Of a stretch of 64,000 nt of DNA, positions 12,601-22,317 are shown one piece after another. The stretch is from Diacronema lutheri (lineage: Eukaryota; Haptophyta; Pavlovophyceae; Pavlovales; Pavlovaceae), in the NCBI GenBank assembly GCA_019448385.1, contig JAGTXO010000032.1, positions 1 to 64,000 on the forward strand. The letters run 5' to 3'. A program made the position numbers and the translations under genes. The notes under the pieces were generated by a model. That model was not told the origin of the DNA and did no database searches. It saw only the letters and a program-made list of their open reading frames with translations. Positions within the stretch are counted from its first letter, which is position 1. The number at the start of each line of letters is the position of its first letter.

Positions 12601-14161
12601 CCCGCCGCGCAGCCGTGCGGCGCGCGCGAGGCGCTCGGCGGCGCGCGCGCCGCACGGCGCGCGCGGCGGCGCGCACGCCAGCGACGGCTGCGGCCACGCC
12701 GCGCGCCAACACGGCTGCGGCGTGCGCCATCGCACCGAGCACGGCGCGTGGCGCGCCGAGCAAGCGCAGCAAGCGCGACGCCGTCGCGCGCGCCGGCGCA
12801 CCGTGTGCAGGGGCCTCGCCAGCGCCAGCACCGACGCCGCCATCGCCGCAGCCGCAGGTGGCGTCGCCGCCGCCGCAGGCGTCGCGACGGACGCCGCCGC
12901 CGCCGAAACAACCGCCGCACACGTCGCCGCCGACGTTGCCACCCCAGCCGCCGTTGCGTGCGCAGGTGGCTGCGGCGCGTGCGTGCGGGAGGCGTGCCGT
13001 GCGGCGCGCATCACACGGGCTGCGCGACGCGAGCGACGCCGCCGGGGTCCCCGCTGCGCCAGGCGCGCCGTGCGCGCCAGCCTCGCCGGCCTCGCCGGCG
13101 CGCGGTCGCGCGCTCGCCTCGACGTGGCCGCCTCCGCCGCCATCGCCGCCGTCGAACCGGGCGGCGGAGGGCTGCCGCTCGAACCGCTCGTCGGCGTCGG
13201 CCGCCACCGCCGCCTCGCGCTCCGCCGCCGCGGCGGCCGCACGGCGCGCGTGGCGGAGCGCGCGGCCGCCGTCCGCTGCGCGGCGTGGCGGCGCGGGCGC
13301 GGGCTTCGGCGCGCGCGGCCCCTCGGCGCGCTCGCGGAGCACGGCGAGCGGCGTGCCCGTGGCGACGCTCGTGCAGACGCGCCGCAAGGCGGCGCTTACG
13401 CACGCGTGGACGACGCGCGCCGTCCGCTTGTCGGCGGCGCGCGCGGCGCGGCGCGCGGCCTTGGCGGCGGCCTTTTTGGCGCGCCTCTGCTCCGCCTGCT
13501 CCGACAGCGCGCGCGCCTGGCGCTCGGCTGCGAGCGCGTCCTCGGGCGAAACGGTCGGCCTCGGCGGCCGCGCGCGCGCGCTGCGACGCTGCGCGCTGCG
13601 GCGGTCGGACGGCGGCTGCCGCGGCGGCGAGGACGGCGAGCGCGAGCTCGGCGTGGGCGACCAATCGCCGCTGACGGTTGCGAGCGGCGCAAACGGGTTG
13701 TCGTCCCCGCGACCCGCGGCGTGCGACAGTGCACGCGGCGTCGGGCGCCGGCCGACCGCTGGCGGGCCCCACTCGGACGGCGGCTCCGAGGGCGAGCGCG
13801 CCGTCGGCGCCGCGCGTTGCGCGGCCGGCGGCGCCTCCCGGTCCAGCGCCGCCTGCTCTCTCGCCGCGGCCTGCTCGTCACCCTCCGGCACGCCACGCGG
13901 CGCGAGCACCGCGGTGGCGCAGCGCGTCGCGTTGAGCAACGCCGCCTCCATCTGCCGCACGCTGGCCTTGGCGCACGCCACACCCTGTCTCGCCCGGCGC
14001 AGCGCCTCGTGCGCGCGGCGCACATCCGCGTCGGCATCTTCGCGCATGCCAAAGTGCGCCTGTTGCAGCCGCAGGTCCGCAGGGCGCCCCTGCGCGCGAG
14101 GGGCACGGGCGCGGCGGCGCGCAGGTGACGGAGCTGGCGCGCCGTTCTGCGCTGCGCGCAC
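671..14161 (-). CDS. Giant protein: Ulp1-like protease segments, YqaJ-type nuclease, chromodomain
   Basis: An uninterrupted frame of about 4,496 codons, far longer than normal genes here. Seen in order: a His-Asp-Gln-Cys protease signature (SGHFTALRL, VLVDTLAS, QRGATCGLA) near residues 1300-1375; an alanine run of over 20; further protease-like segments whose catalytic positions are partly lost (near 9.0, 7.8, 3.2 and 2.4 kb); a YqaJ/lambda-exonuclease-like nuclease near residues 2800-2930 (ILGEAVAL, FSPDGL, VLVEVKT, QLQLGMHVLG, i.e. E, D, ExK and Q); Pro/Ala repeats; and a chromodomain near residue 4020 (FRIRWRGYDESADTWEPE). Ulp1 peptidases remove SUMO-like tags, YqaJ enzymes digest DNA ends, and chromodomains bind methylated histone tails. 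Such parts are known from large DNA transposons such as Zisupton/KDZ relatives; assignment to one is inference. The true 3' end is probably different (see 60-1490). Probably joined to the upstream ORF by an intron. Confidence 0.7.
3899..4035 (-). repeat. Tandem Pro/Ala-coding repeat
   Basis: An imperfect tandem array of an 18-base GGCGGC/GCG-type unit that encodes blocks of three prolines and three alanines inside the giant protein, between the nuclease and the later protease-like segments. It looks like a flexible linker that expands by slippage. Confidence 0.75.
9567..9790 (-). repeat. GGC/GCC triplet expansion coding poly-alanine and poly-proline
   Basis: Nearly pure GGC-type triplets on the plus strand, read as alanine runs interrupted by a proline block in the giant protein. 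It separates the first intact protease-like segment from the next, degenerate one. Likely variable in length between strains. Confidence 0.8.
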
Positions 14162-17100
14162 GCCAATCGACGGGCGCGCGCGCGGCGGGGCGCGCGCGCG
14201 CGGCGGGGCGCGCGCGCGCGCGCGCGCGCGCGCTGCCTACCCAGCCGCCGGCCGGCTCGCGCGAGCGCGCCAGCTGCTCCGCCGCCTCGGCGTCGAGCAC
14301 GCGCTGCTGCGCCTCCTCCTCGCCCAGTGCAGCGAGGTGCAGCCGGCGGGCTGCCTTGCGGCAGTTGCCCTCCGCCTTGCCCACGGCCTTGCGCGCCGCG
14401 TCGACGGGGTCGTCGTTGGCTCTGGCGCGCCTGCGCTTGCCCTTGTCGGCGGGCGGCGGCTTGGCGCGCTGCAGCGTGCCGAGCGCGTCGTCGGCTCCGC
14501 GCGCGGCCGCCCGCGGGCGGCGGGCCCCAAAAAGCGCACCGGTCGCCGTGCGCGCCGCGCAAGCAACGACCAGCGCTGACATGCCGGCGAAGACCGCACC
14601 GCCCAGCGCCACGGTTGCCACGATGCGCAGCGTCCCGTGCGCAAGCTGCGCTGCCTCCGCCGCTTTGGCGGCCTCGCGCGCGCGCGCATCGGCGGCTCTC
14701 ATCTCGTGCAGCAGCCCGGCCGCGCCGCTCGCGCCGTCGCGGCCGCGCGCGAGCTCGCACAGCACCGCCGCCGCGCGCCGCGTGGGCTCGCGCGCGAGCA
14801 GCTGCGCGCCGCCGTCGGGGCGCAGCTTCTCAACGAACTCGACAAACGTCGCGTCGCGCCAGAGGGACATGCGGAAGGCCCTGTGCACCGCCCCCTCCTG
14901 CTCGCGCATCCGCCGTGCCGCCCGCCTGCCGTCGCGCGCGTGCGCGTGCGCGGCCGCGTCGAATCCCGCGACGCCGCGCTGCGCGTCGCGCGCGGCCGAC
15001 GACGGCGCCGCCGCGCTGCCCGCCAAGGGCGCCGCAGCGGCGACGCGCGCGTGCGGAGCGACGGGATCGCCGGCGGCCGGCGGCTCGGCGCGCTGCGGCG
15101 TGCCGTTTGCTCCGCGCGCGGCCGTCCCGGGGGAGATGGCCGCGATGGCGCCGCCAGCCGCGCCGCGCGCCAGCCACGCGCATAGGCTGCCGACGAGCTC
15201 GCCGAGACCCCCGACGGTCGCCGCGGCGGCGAGTGCGCCGGGCTTGCCGGCCGACAGCGGCTCGCGAGCGTCGTCGTCGCAGCCGCCGGCACCCGTCTTG
15301 GCGAGTGCGTCGCGCTCGCCCTCGACGCCCGCCACGACCGCCGCCCCTCCGTCGTCCGCCGCGCCGGCCGCGCGCGCGGCCGGGCGCAGAGGAGGCGTGC
15401 CGGTGCAGCCGTCGCCGCTCGTCTTCGCCGTTTCCTCCACTTTGGTCACTTCGTCGCCACCTGCGCCATCTCCGACGCCGGGGCCCTTGGTCACGCTTGC
15501 CGCCATGCGCGCCGTGCCCGCCGGCCAGCCCGCCGACTGCTCGAGCGCGGCGGCGAGCGGCGCGACGCGCGTCGACTCGGGCGCGCTCTCGTCATCGGGC
15601 TCGAGCGCGTTGTGCAGGCGCGCGAGCGCGCGCTCGACGGCCGCGGCGCCACTGCCGGGGGCGCGGCTCGCCGCGCGCACCGCGCGCCGCCAGGCCGGCG
15701 CGAACATGAGCGCCGGCTCGAGCGCCGCGAGCGCGCGCGCCTCGCGCGCGTCGCTCGCGCCGAGGCGCGGCGGCACGCGCGCGGCTCCGCGCGGCGCGGT
15801 GCCTCGGAAGCGTGGGCTCAGCGTGTAGGCGAGGTGCTGCGGCACGCCGCGCGCCTCCGCGCGCGCGCGTCCGTCCTCGACCTCGCGCCGCGCCTTCGCG
15901 ATCGCCGGCGTGGCGCGCGCGAGCCAGTCGGGGTCGGCGGGCAGGTGGATCACGACGAGAATCGGCGCCCAGTCCAGCCGCGGGTTCTTGTGACGGTCGG
16001 GCACGACCCACACGAGCAGCACCGTGCCCTCCGCGCCGCACGCCGCCTCGTAGATCCTGGGCTGCGAGCGCCAATCGGGCCTGACGCGCAGCGCCCGCGC
16101 GTGGTCGATGGCGGCGGCGCGGTCGCCATTGAAGTGAACCGTCGTCACCTCGCCGATGACGGACCGGCCGGACCGCCAGCAGAACACCGCGTCCGCCGAC
16201 CCGCCGGCGATGGCCGCGAGCGATTCGGGCGCGGCGAGCCGCGGCAAGCCCTCGAAGGCGGCAAAGTCCTCGTGCGCATTGTACACGCCGCCCCAGCCGT
16301 CGTGCGCGTACGCGCGCGCGGCCGCTCGTACCGCGCGCGGCTGGTTCTCCACGCCCGACGTCATGTGCCATGTCGTCCCCGCGAAGCCGGGCTCGCCCAG
16401 CTCGGCCCGCACGACGGTACCGTACCCCGCGCCCTGCGTCGGGGCGGCGAGGTGGTGCATGCCCGCGCCGGTCACGCCCTCCGTGCGCTGCCGCGTGACG
16501 ATCGTGCCCGTCGCGTGCGCGAAAAGCGTGTCGACCACGGCGGGCGCGCGCCCGCTGTTCGCCCGTAGCCGCGCCCTGCCCGCTTTTAGCTGCTCGGGGT
16601 CCTTGGCGTCGTACACGCGCGCGTCCGCGTCGCCCTCATCAGGCGCAGTGTAGACGCAGCGGCGTTCGAGCGGCGCCGAGCCACCGCCGTCCGCCGCCGC
16701 CGGCGAGGTTGGCGCCGCGCCCGCCGCCACCGCGCTCGTCGCCGCCGTGCCCGTCGCCACCGCCGCAGCCGCCGCGCCCGCGGGGTCGTCGTCCCCGTCC
16801 TCCGCGCCCTCCCCGTCGTCAGCGGTGGTGGCGTCGCCATCGTCCCCGTCGCCCTCGCCCCCGCCGAGGCTGCTGAATGGTCGGGGCCCCCACGCCGAGG
16901 CGGCGCGCCGCTGCGGCGCACGCGGCGGTGGCGCTCGCGACGGCGGCCTTGGCGCCGCCGCGCCGCGCGGCCTGGCCGCCGTCGACAGCGCGCGGCCTGC
17001 AGCGCCCGTGAGCGCGTCGAGCGCGGCCGTGCGTGCGATGCGGTCGTCGGGCGCGCGCAGCGCCGCCTCGACGGCCTGCAGCAGCCCGTCGGGCGCGGAT

Positions 17101-17915
17101 CCGCCGACACTGGCATCGCACGCCTCGGCGAGCCGCGCGGCCTCGGCGAGCCGCGCGGCCTCGCGGGTGAACGGGCCGAAGCGCCTGGCGCGGTCGCCGA
17201 GCAGAGCGCCGATGGCGGCGCGGAGCGTGCGCGCGCGGGTCTCCTCGTACGCGGCCGTCGTGAGGCGCGCGAGGCGCGCGTCCAAAGCCTTCTTGATGTC
17301 GACAAGGACACTCGCGCGGCGGCCGTAGAGCGTCGATGCGCTCGCCACGACCTCGGCCGCGACTGTTGCCGCGGCGAAGCAACACGCGGCCCCACTCTGC
17401 GGGGGCGCCTTGAAGGCATCGATGGGCGGCGCTGTTCTGCCGATGCGCTGCGCAAGCTTCTTGATGAGCACGCCGGCCGCCGTGGCGTACGCCGATTCGC
17501 CGTTGCCCAAGGTGCGCGAATCGGCGAGCAGGGCGAGCGCGGCGCCGGGCGGCGCGCCGCGCTGCGCGGGCGGCGCGAGGAGCAGGTACGCCGCCGTCCA
17601 GTGCACGAGGCCGCTGGACGCGCGGAGGCAGAGCGGTAGCACGACCACGAGCACCTGCCCAAACCGGTCCGCATCCGCGCATGCTTTGCGCAGGTTGCGC
17701 AGCGCCACCTTGAGCGCATGCTGCGAGCACCCCGTGTCGCCCACCCTAACCCTGCTCGTGCCGAAATCCGCGTAACGCAGCAGGGCGATGAGGCAAGTGG
17801 ATGGGACCACGTGGGGGTGGGTATCTCCCGGCGACAGAATGGTGCTGAGGGCCAGCGAGAAACTGTCCGAGCCGCCCCGCCCGCCGGGCAAAGCGTCCTT
17901 CACGGAGTCCTCCAT
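13878..17915 (-). CDS. Ulp1-like protease with nuclease-like domain and coiled coil; probable 5' part of the giant gene
   Basis: About 1,345 codons. Near the N-terminus lies a clear C48-type signature: His in SGLVHWTAAYL (about residue 104), Asp in LALLADSRT (about 132), and Gln/Cys in PPQSGAACCFAA (about 172-179). A middle region (ADAVFCW then SVIGEVTTVHF, about residues 560-600) resembles a PD-(D/E)XK core in which the lysine is replaced by threonine. The C-terminal part is Ala/Glu/Lys-rich and coiled-coil-like. A donor at 14240 (GTAGGC) and an acceptor ending at 14090 (CGCGCAG) are both phase 0 and would join this ORF to the giant ORF across a 151-base GC-dinucleotide-rich intron, so the last 70 or so codons of this frame are probably intronic. 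The putative start codon directly follows a good acceptor (GTCTGCAG), so a further upstream exon is possible. Confidence 0.65.
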   Translation of the reverse strand: MEDSVKDALPGGRGGSDSFSLALSTILSPGDTHPHVVPSTCLIALLRYADFGTSRVRVGDTGCSQHALKVALRNLRKACADADRFGQVLVVVLPLCLRASSGLVHWTAAYLLLAPPAQRGAPPGAALALLADSRTLGNGESAYATAAGVLIKKLAQRIGRTAPPIDAFKAPPQSGAACCFAAATVAAEVVASASTLYGRRASVLVDIKKALDARLARLTTAAYEETRARTLRAAIGALLGDRARRFGPFTREAARLAEAARLAEACDASVGGSAPDGLLQAVEAALRAPDDRIARTAALDALTGAAGRALSTAARPRGAAAPRPPSRAPPPRAPQRRAASAWGPRPFSSLGGGEGDGDDGDATTADDGEGAEDGDDDPAGAAAAAVATGTAATSAVAAGAAPTSPAAADGGGSAPLERRCVYTAPDEGDADARVYDAKDPEQLKAGRARLRANSGRAPAVVDTLFAHATGTIVTRQRTEGVTGAGMHHLAAPTQGAGYGTVVRAELGEPGFAGTTWHMTSGVENQPRAVRAAARAYAHDGWGGVYNAHEDFAAFEGLPRLAAPESLAAIAGGSADAVFCWRSGRSVIGEVTTVHFNGDRAAAIDHARALRVRPDWRSQPRIYEAACGAEGTVLLVWVVPDRHKNPRLDWAPILVVIHLPADPDWLARATPAIAKARREVEDGRARAEARGVPQHLAYTLSPRFRGTAPRGAARVPPRLGASDAREARALAALEPALMFAPAWRRAVRAASRAPGSGAAAVERALARLHNALEPDDESAPESTRVAPLAAALEQSAGWPAGTARMAASVTKGPGVGDGAGGDEVTKVEETAKTSGDGCTGTPPLRPAARAAGAADDGGAAVVAGVEGERDALAKTGAGGCDDDAREPLSAGKPGALAAAATVGGLGELVGSLCAWLARGAAGGAIAAISPGTAARGANGTPQRAEPPAAGDPVAPHARVAAAAPLAGSAAAPSSAARDAQRGVAGFDAAAHAHARDGRRAARRMREQEGAVHRAFRMSLWRDATFVEFVEKLRPDGGAQLLAREPTRRAAAVLCELARGRDGASGAAGLLHEMRAADARAREAAKAAEAAQLAHGTLRIVATVALGGAVFAGMSALVVACAARTATGALFGARRPRAAARGADDALGTLQRAKPPPADKGKRRRARANDDPVDAARKAVGKAEGNCRKAARRLHLAALGEEEAQQRVLDAEAAEQLARSREPAGGWVGSARARARARPAARARPAARAPVDWRARSAERRASSVTCAPPRPCPSRAGAPCGPAAATGALWHARRCRRGCAPRARGAAPGETGCGVRQGQRAADGGGVAQRDALRHRGARAAWRAGG

Positions 17916-17917
17916 CT

Positions 17918-19821
17918 GCAGACTGTGGGCACGTCAGTGTCCGGATGGCGGCCCGGATGATACTTGGGAGAATTTACATGATGCCCTGGAGAATGCCCCG
18001 CTCTCCCACAACCAGGACCCGCCAGCGCGCCGAGCCTACTCGTTTGCCCGCGCCGCCTCTCTTTGCGCGCCCGAGCGCGGCCTCCGAGCGCGGCCAACGT
18101 CCTCCGGGGGCGTGCATCGTGGCTGCTCGGAGGGGCTGCGACGCGGCGAAAGCTCGCTGCGCGGCCGCAACGTGAGCGCGCGCGCGCGGCCGCGCGCCGG
18201 CCTGCGCTGCTCTGCACGGCCGCGCGCCGGCCTGCGCAGCCTCGTCGCGCAGCGTGAGCGCGAGCGCGCGCGAGGTGAGCTCGGCGGATGGGTGCGCGGC
18301 GGCGTTGGCGGCGGGTGCGGCGGCAGGCTGGGCGGCGGGTTTGGACGGAGAGTGTCGGGGAAGAACGGGGCGCATCCTGGCTGGGAGTTGGACGGCGCCC
18401 ACCACGCGCTGGCGGATCCTGGTTGCCACCACCACCCCCCCCCCCCCCCCCGGAGACGAGGACCAGGGGCATGGCCGACTCGCTGCGCCGCACAGCGCGC
18501 GGCGCGCGGCATGCTGCGCGACCTCAAGCACATCCAGCCGCGCTCCGCCCACGCAACGCGCGCAATGCCGCGTTGCACTGCAGGTGTGCACGTGCGGCTC
18601 TCACGCGCACTGTGTTGCACGAACGGCATCACGCCACCGAGCTGCGTCCGGACCACGCGCCGCGCGCAGGCGACCACACAGGGGCGCGCCGCGCCGCGCG
18701 TGCGCGCCCTCGCAACCGTTGCAGCACGCTCTGCCTTGCACTGCGCCGAGCCGCCGCGCGCTGTGCGCGTGCATGCAGGGCGCACGCGTGCGACGAAGCG
18801 CGCGCGCGGCGAGGCGCGCGGGCGGCTCGCTGCGCGGGCGGCAACGCGCCCAGCTGCGCCCAGGCCAGGCGCGCGCCCGCGAGTGCCACCGGGACGCACT
18901 GCCCCCGCCGGGGTCGCCGCGCGCTCTGTGTGTGCGCTCGCGCGCTGCGAGCGCGGCGGAACGTTCGTGCATGGCGCGAAGAGCGCGGCACCCGAAGACG
19001 GCTGCCCCGAGCCCGCGCCGGGTGGCAGCGAGCGGCGGCACCTCCTCGGCGAGCCCGCCCCGCGCCTTCCCCTCCACGTGGCGTTTTGAGGCAGACGGAC
19101 ACGCGCCCACACTGCGACTGGGCACGCTGCTCGAGGCAGACACGCACCCAACGCGCGCGCACCACGCGCCCGCGTCGGCGGGCCGGTGTGAACGAGCGAG
19201 AGCTCGGTGTCGCCAACGGGGGCACGGGGCGCGACTTCGGTCCGCCTCTCGACGGACGCAGGCGACGCTGCCGGGAACTTCCCCGACGCCTGCACATCCA
19301 GGGCTTCGAGGTACAGAGCTGGGCAACAGTGCCGCTCGTCACCGATGAGGCGGCCAAGCTCGCTATCCTTGCTGCCCTCGGCTCCACCAAACAGCCGGGC
19401 GACCCAACGGTTCGTGATCGCCTGGCCGCCAGGTGCGAACCGCGCCCGTGCAAGCGCTTCACCCGCATTCTCCGCCCCGCTGCGGACGTCCGCCTGCCGG
19501 CCGCGAACACGGCCGGTGCGCGTTGCCGCCTGGCCCAACACGAAAACCCGCCCGCCCCCGAGGCCGCAGGTCCTACCTGCCCAAGCGCAGCCCAACGGCA
19601 CGCAGACAGCCCGCCTTGGCAACCGACTCGTGCGCGAGCGCTCCGCCCTCCACAAGAGCCTGCCCCACGCCACCGCCGACGCGGAGCCAGCGCAGCCGAC
19701 GCCCCTCCGCGACGCTCGCGCCGCAAGGCGCAAGGGCCCCGGCGAGACGGCGTCAACCAAGCCCGCCGCTGGCACAGCGCCGGCACCCGGAGCCCACCCC
19801 AAGCCCCCGCGCACGCCTCCG

Positions 19822-19858
<37 letters not shown>

Positions 19859-20636
19859 ATCGGCGGACCGATTGCGTTTTGGTGCGCCAGGCTCAATGCG
19901 CCATCGCAGTGGCGGGCCCGCAGACGCAGACGCTGACATGCCCAACGCTGGGCACTGAGGCCGCAGGCCGGCCCTCCTGGACCTGGCGGGCGAGCTGCCC
20001 GCGCAGCGGCCACGCGAGCCTCGCACTGACCGTGGCGGTCGCTGCCACCGTGATAGCTGCGGGTGCGGCGGCCTTGGCCCCAACCCCATCATCCGTCTTC
20101 ATCCCCGCCCTGCTCGCGCTCGCGGCCTACGTCGGCAATCCCTGCACCGGGATCCGCCCCGCGAAGTCCACACAAGACTTATCCGTGCTGCACGCCAGCC
20201 GCGCGCGCCGACGCGCGCCGCTCCCACACGCTCACCTCCGTTTCCGCGGGCGGCCCAACGCCCCCCCCCCCCCCCCCCCCCCCTCCCCCCCCCCCCCCGG
20301 CAGGCGGCCATCGAGCCGCATTAGCACACCCGCCCGGGGCCTCCCGCCGCACCCGCAGCGGCTCGGCGCCTTGAATCCTCCCGTCCCCCGGGGTGAGGCC
20401 TTCAACCCGGGCCCAGCGCGCTCCGACTGCCTCACGCGCGCCAGCGCCAACCTCGGCGGCATGGTAGACCCCGAGCGAAAAGCCGCACTTCTCGCCGTCC
20501 TCGTCAGGCGCAAGTACGTTATCCTGCTCCTACTGCCGACGCGGCTCCCGCGCGCGCGGACTACTACGCCGGGCAGATCGCCGCAGACGCACGTGAGTGC
20601 ACACGTGCGGACAAGGCGCACACGCTCGACGTCCAG
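17918..20636. other. Low-complexity spacer with long C runs
   Basis: No gene here could be supported apart from the LINE-like fragment listed separately. The stretch is CG- and GC-rich, with pure C runs at 18435-18453 (19), 19822-19857 (36) and 20261-20298 (interrupted by one T). Open frames on both strands are Arg/Pro/Ala shadows, except a short plus-strand stretch near 19300-19450 (LVTDEAAKLAILAALGS) that reads like real protein. It could hold introns or an upstream exon of the minus-strand protease gene. Confidence 0.5.
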
Positions 20637-20640
20637 TTAG
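19207..20640 (+). mobile_element. Possible 5' fragment of a LINE-type retrotransposon
   Basis: The plus-strand frame has a hydrophobic segment (LALTVAVAATVIAAGAAAL), then GEAFNPGPARS followed by an ANLGGMVDPERKAALLAVL-like stretch and RRKYVILLL. That layout resembles the beginning of an apurinic-type endonuclease ORF in LINEs, which often starts shortly after an NPGP motif and has the pattern asparagine, helix, then a hydrophobic strand. It stops before any reverse transcriptase. It overlaps the last exon of the minus-strand USP gene by a few bases. Judged from motif order only; could be chance. Confidence 0.3.
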
Positions 20641-20843
20641 CGCACGTGCACGTGCGCGCCACTGGTCACATTTGAGCGTCCGTGCTCGCCCACAGCGTCG
20701 CCATCCACAAGATGCGCGCTGGAGCCATCCAAGCAGGGCTCTGCCTGCTCGGCTTCCGCAAGGCAATTTGGGCCGCGGACAGCGGACAGCGGACGGCGTG
20801 CGCGTGCGAGGTGCGAAAGGAGGAAGAAGGTAGGGAGAGTTGT

Positions 20844-20893
<50 letters not shown>

Positions 20894-22317
20894 CGGCCGC
20901 CGGAGACGAGGACGCACTCACCGCTGTTGGCAATGCGCGCGTCACGGAGACAACTTGGCGGGCCTCGCACGCAGCTGGGCCGATCGCCGCCGTAGAGATG
21001 TCTGCAGCCGTCTCCGCGATGCCGATCGTCGCATCTGTTGGCACCGCTGCCATCTGCCGCACCCGCGGCCAGGCTGCCGGCAAGGTCGGCGCGTCGGGCT
21101 CCGAGCTCGGCCACGCAGGCGATGCGGCCGACGGCGGTGACGCTGAGCCCAGCGCCGGGTCCAACGGCTCCACGTCGAGCCGGCTGTGAACGAGCATGCT
21201 CGCACCACTTGCCCACGCCAGCGCGTCGGACTCAGGCACGTTGTAGATCTGCGCGGGCAACGCGCGTGCGTGCGGCAGGCGCGCGCGCGAGCTTTCAGGC
21301 CACGCGCGCGTGCCGCGCGGGAGGACGGGGCGGTCGCGGCTGCGCTCGACCGCCGGTCGCGGCACCGAGCGACCGTGCGCGCCGCCGCACGTTGTAGTCG
21401 TCGCACGGAAACCAAGCCTCGTTGCGGAGCACGATGGCGACAAGGTGCCCGCTCATCGGCCCCTCGCCCACGTGCACCACGCCGGCGACGGGGAGGTGGT
21501 CGCGCCCGCCGAGCAGCAGCCGCGGCGCGCACACGAGCGCGCGGTTGTTCTTGCACTGCGAGCCATTGCCGCGCGTCGTGCGCGGCGCCTCGACAGCAAT
21601 GCTGGCTGACGTGAGCACGCCCGAGTGGCCCGCGTTCGTGTGGCGATCCCGCGGCGGCCCAGCGGCGCCCCCCAGAGCGTGTGCAAGCGCGCGCGCCGCA
21701 TCGCCGCCGACGCTGACGAGTACGGCGATGCCCTCGCCGGCCTCTGAAGGCACGGCGATCTGCTCGAGCACTGGCCCGACGCGTGTGTCGGCTTCAAAGG
21801 CCGCAGCGAGCCCGGGCACTCGGCCGAGCAGCAACCGGAAGAACTCAGCGGCATCCTGCGGCGTCCTTCGCGCGCCACGGCCCGAGATGACGTCGATGAC
21901 GGACACAAGACACAGCCGTGTCGGCGCCCTGGTGTCCTCGATCAGCGTGCCAAAGTCCCGAAAACGCGCCCTCTCGACGCTGTTGGCACGGCGCGAAGCG
22001 GAGCGAAGCATCGCACGGAGCATGTTCAGGGCGAAGAGCGATTGCATAAGGACGGTCGTGTAGCACGCGCTGCCCTCGTTTTTCGCGCCTGCGCCGCGCC
22101 GCGCAGCGCCGGGTGTGCGGGGTGCGCACGCACGGTTTGCGGCGGGATGGAGGGAGGCTGGCTGGGCGCGCGCCGAGCCCGGCAAGCCGTGCAGGCGCTC
22201 ACCACGCGGCACGCCGGGCACTCTCACCGGCCACATCGGGCCGTCAAACGCGTCTTCCACAGGCTGCCGACCGACGACGTAAAACTTGCTCAAGGCGCCG
22301 CGCCGTGCACGCGCCAT
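20637..22317 (-). CDS. Ubiquitin-specific protease (C19)-like protein, four exons
   Basis: Predicted exons 22203-22317, 21391-22088, 20922-21248 and 20637-20744 give 415 residues. The Cys box is KNEGSACYTTVLMQSLF; DAAEFFRLLL matches the usual substrate-binding helix region; the His box is MSGHLVAIVLRNEAWFPCDDYN, and ASMLVHSR fits the final strand of USPs. Introns are GT-AG with compatible phases: GTGAGC...GCGCAG (phase 1), GTGCGG...CGCGCAG (phase 0), GTGAGT...GAGCAG (phase 0); the third holds a 31-base C run and a CA repeat. Removing intron 1 places GVPRG directly before AKNEGSACY, as the family expects. The role would be removal of ubiquitin from proteins. It lies between the giant protease gene and the viral-type helicase on the same strand, but its introns look like those of the host genes. 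The last exon is the least certain. Confidence 0.7.
20858..20888. repeat. 31-base G run (C run in the sense of the USP gene)
   Basis: A pure homopolymer next to a GT dinucleotide repeat, inside the predicted third intron of the USP-like gene, about 30 bases after a GTGAGT donor. Confidence 0.9.

Noticed and set aside
704-14579. Very long plus-strand ORFs (e.g. 704-6001, 6473-9466, 11946-14579)
   Set aside because: They are antisense to the giant minus-strand gene, consist of Arg/Ala/Gly/Pro runs and contain no motif. High GC makes stop codons rare on the opposite strand.
20400-20430. Functional 2A ribosome-skipping peptide
   Set aside because: NPGP is present but the required acidic D-x-E-x before it is not.
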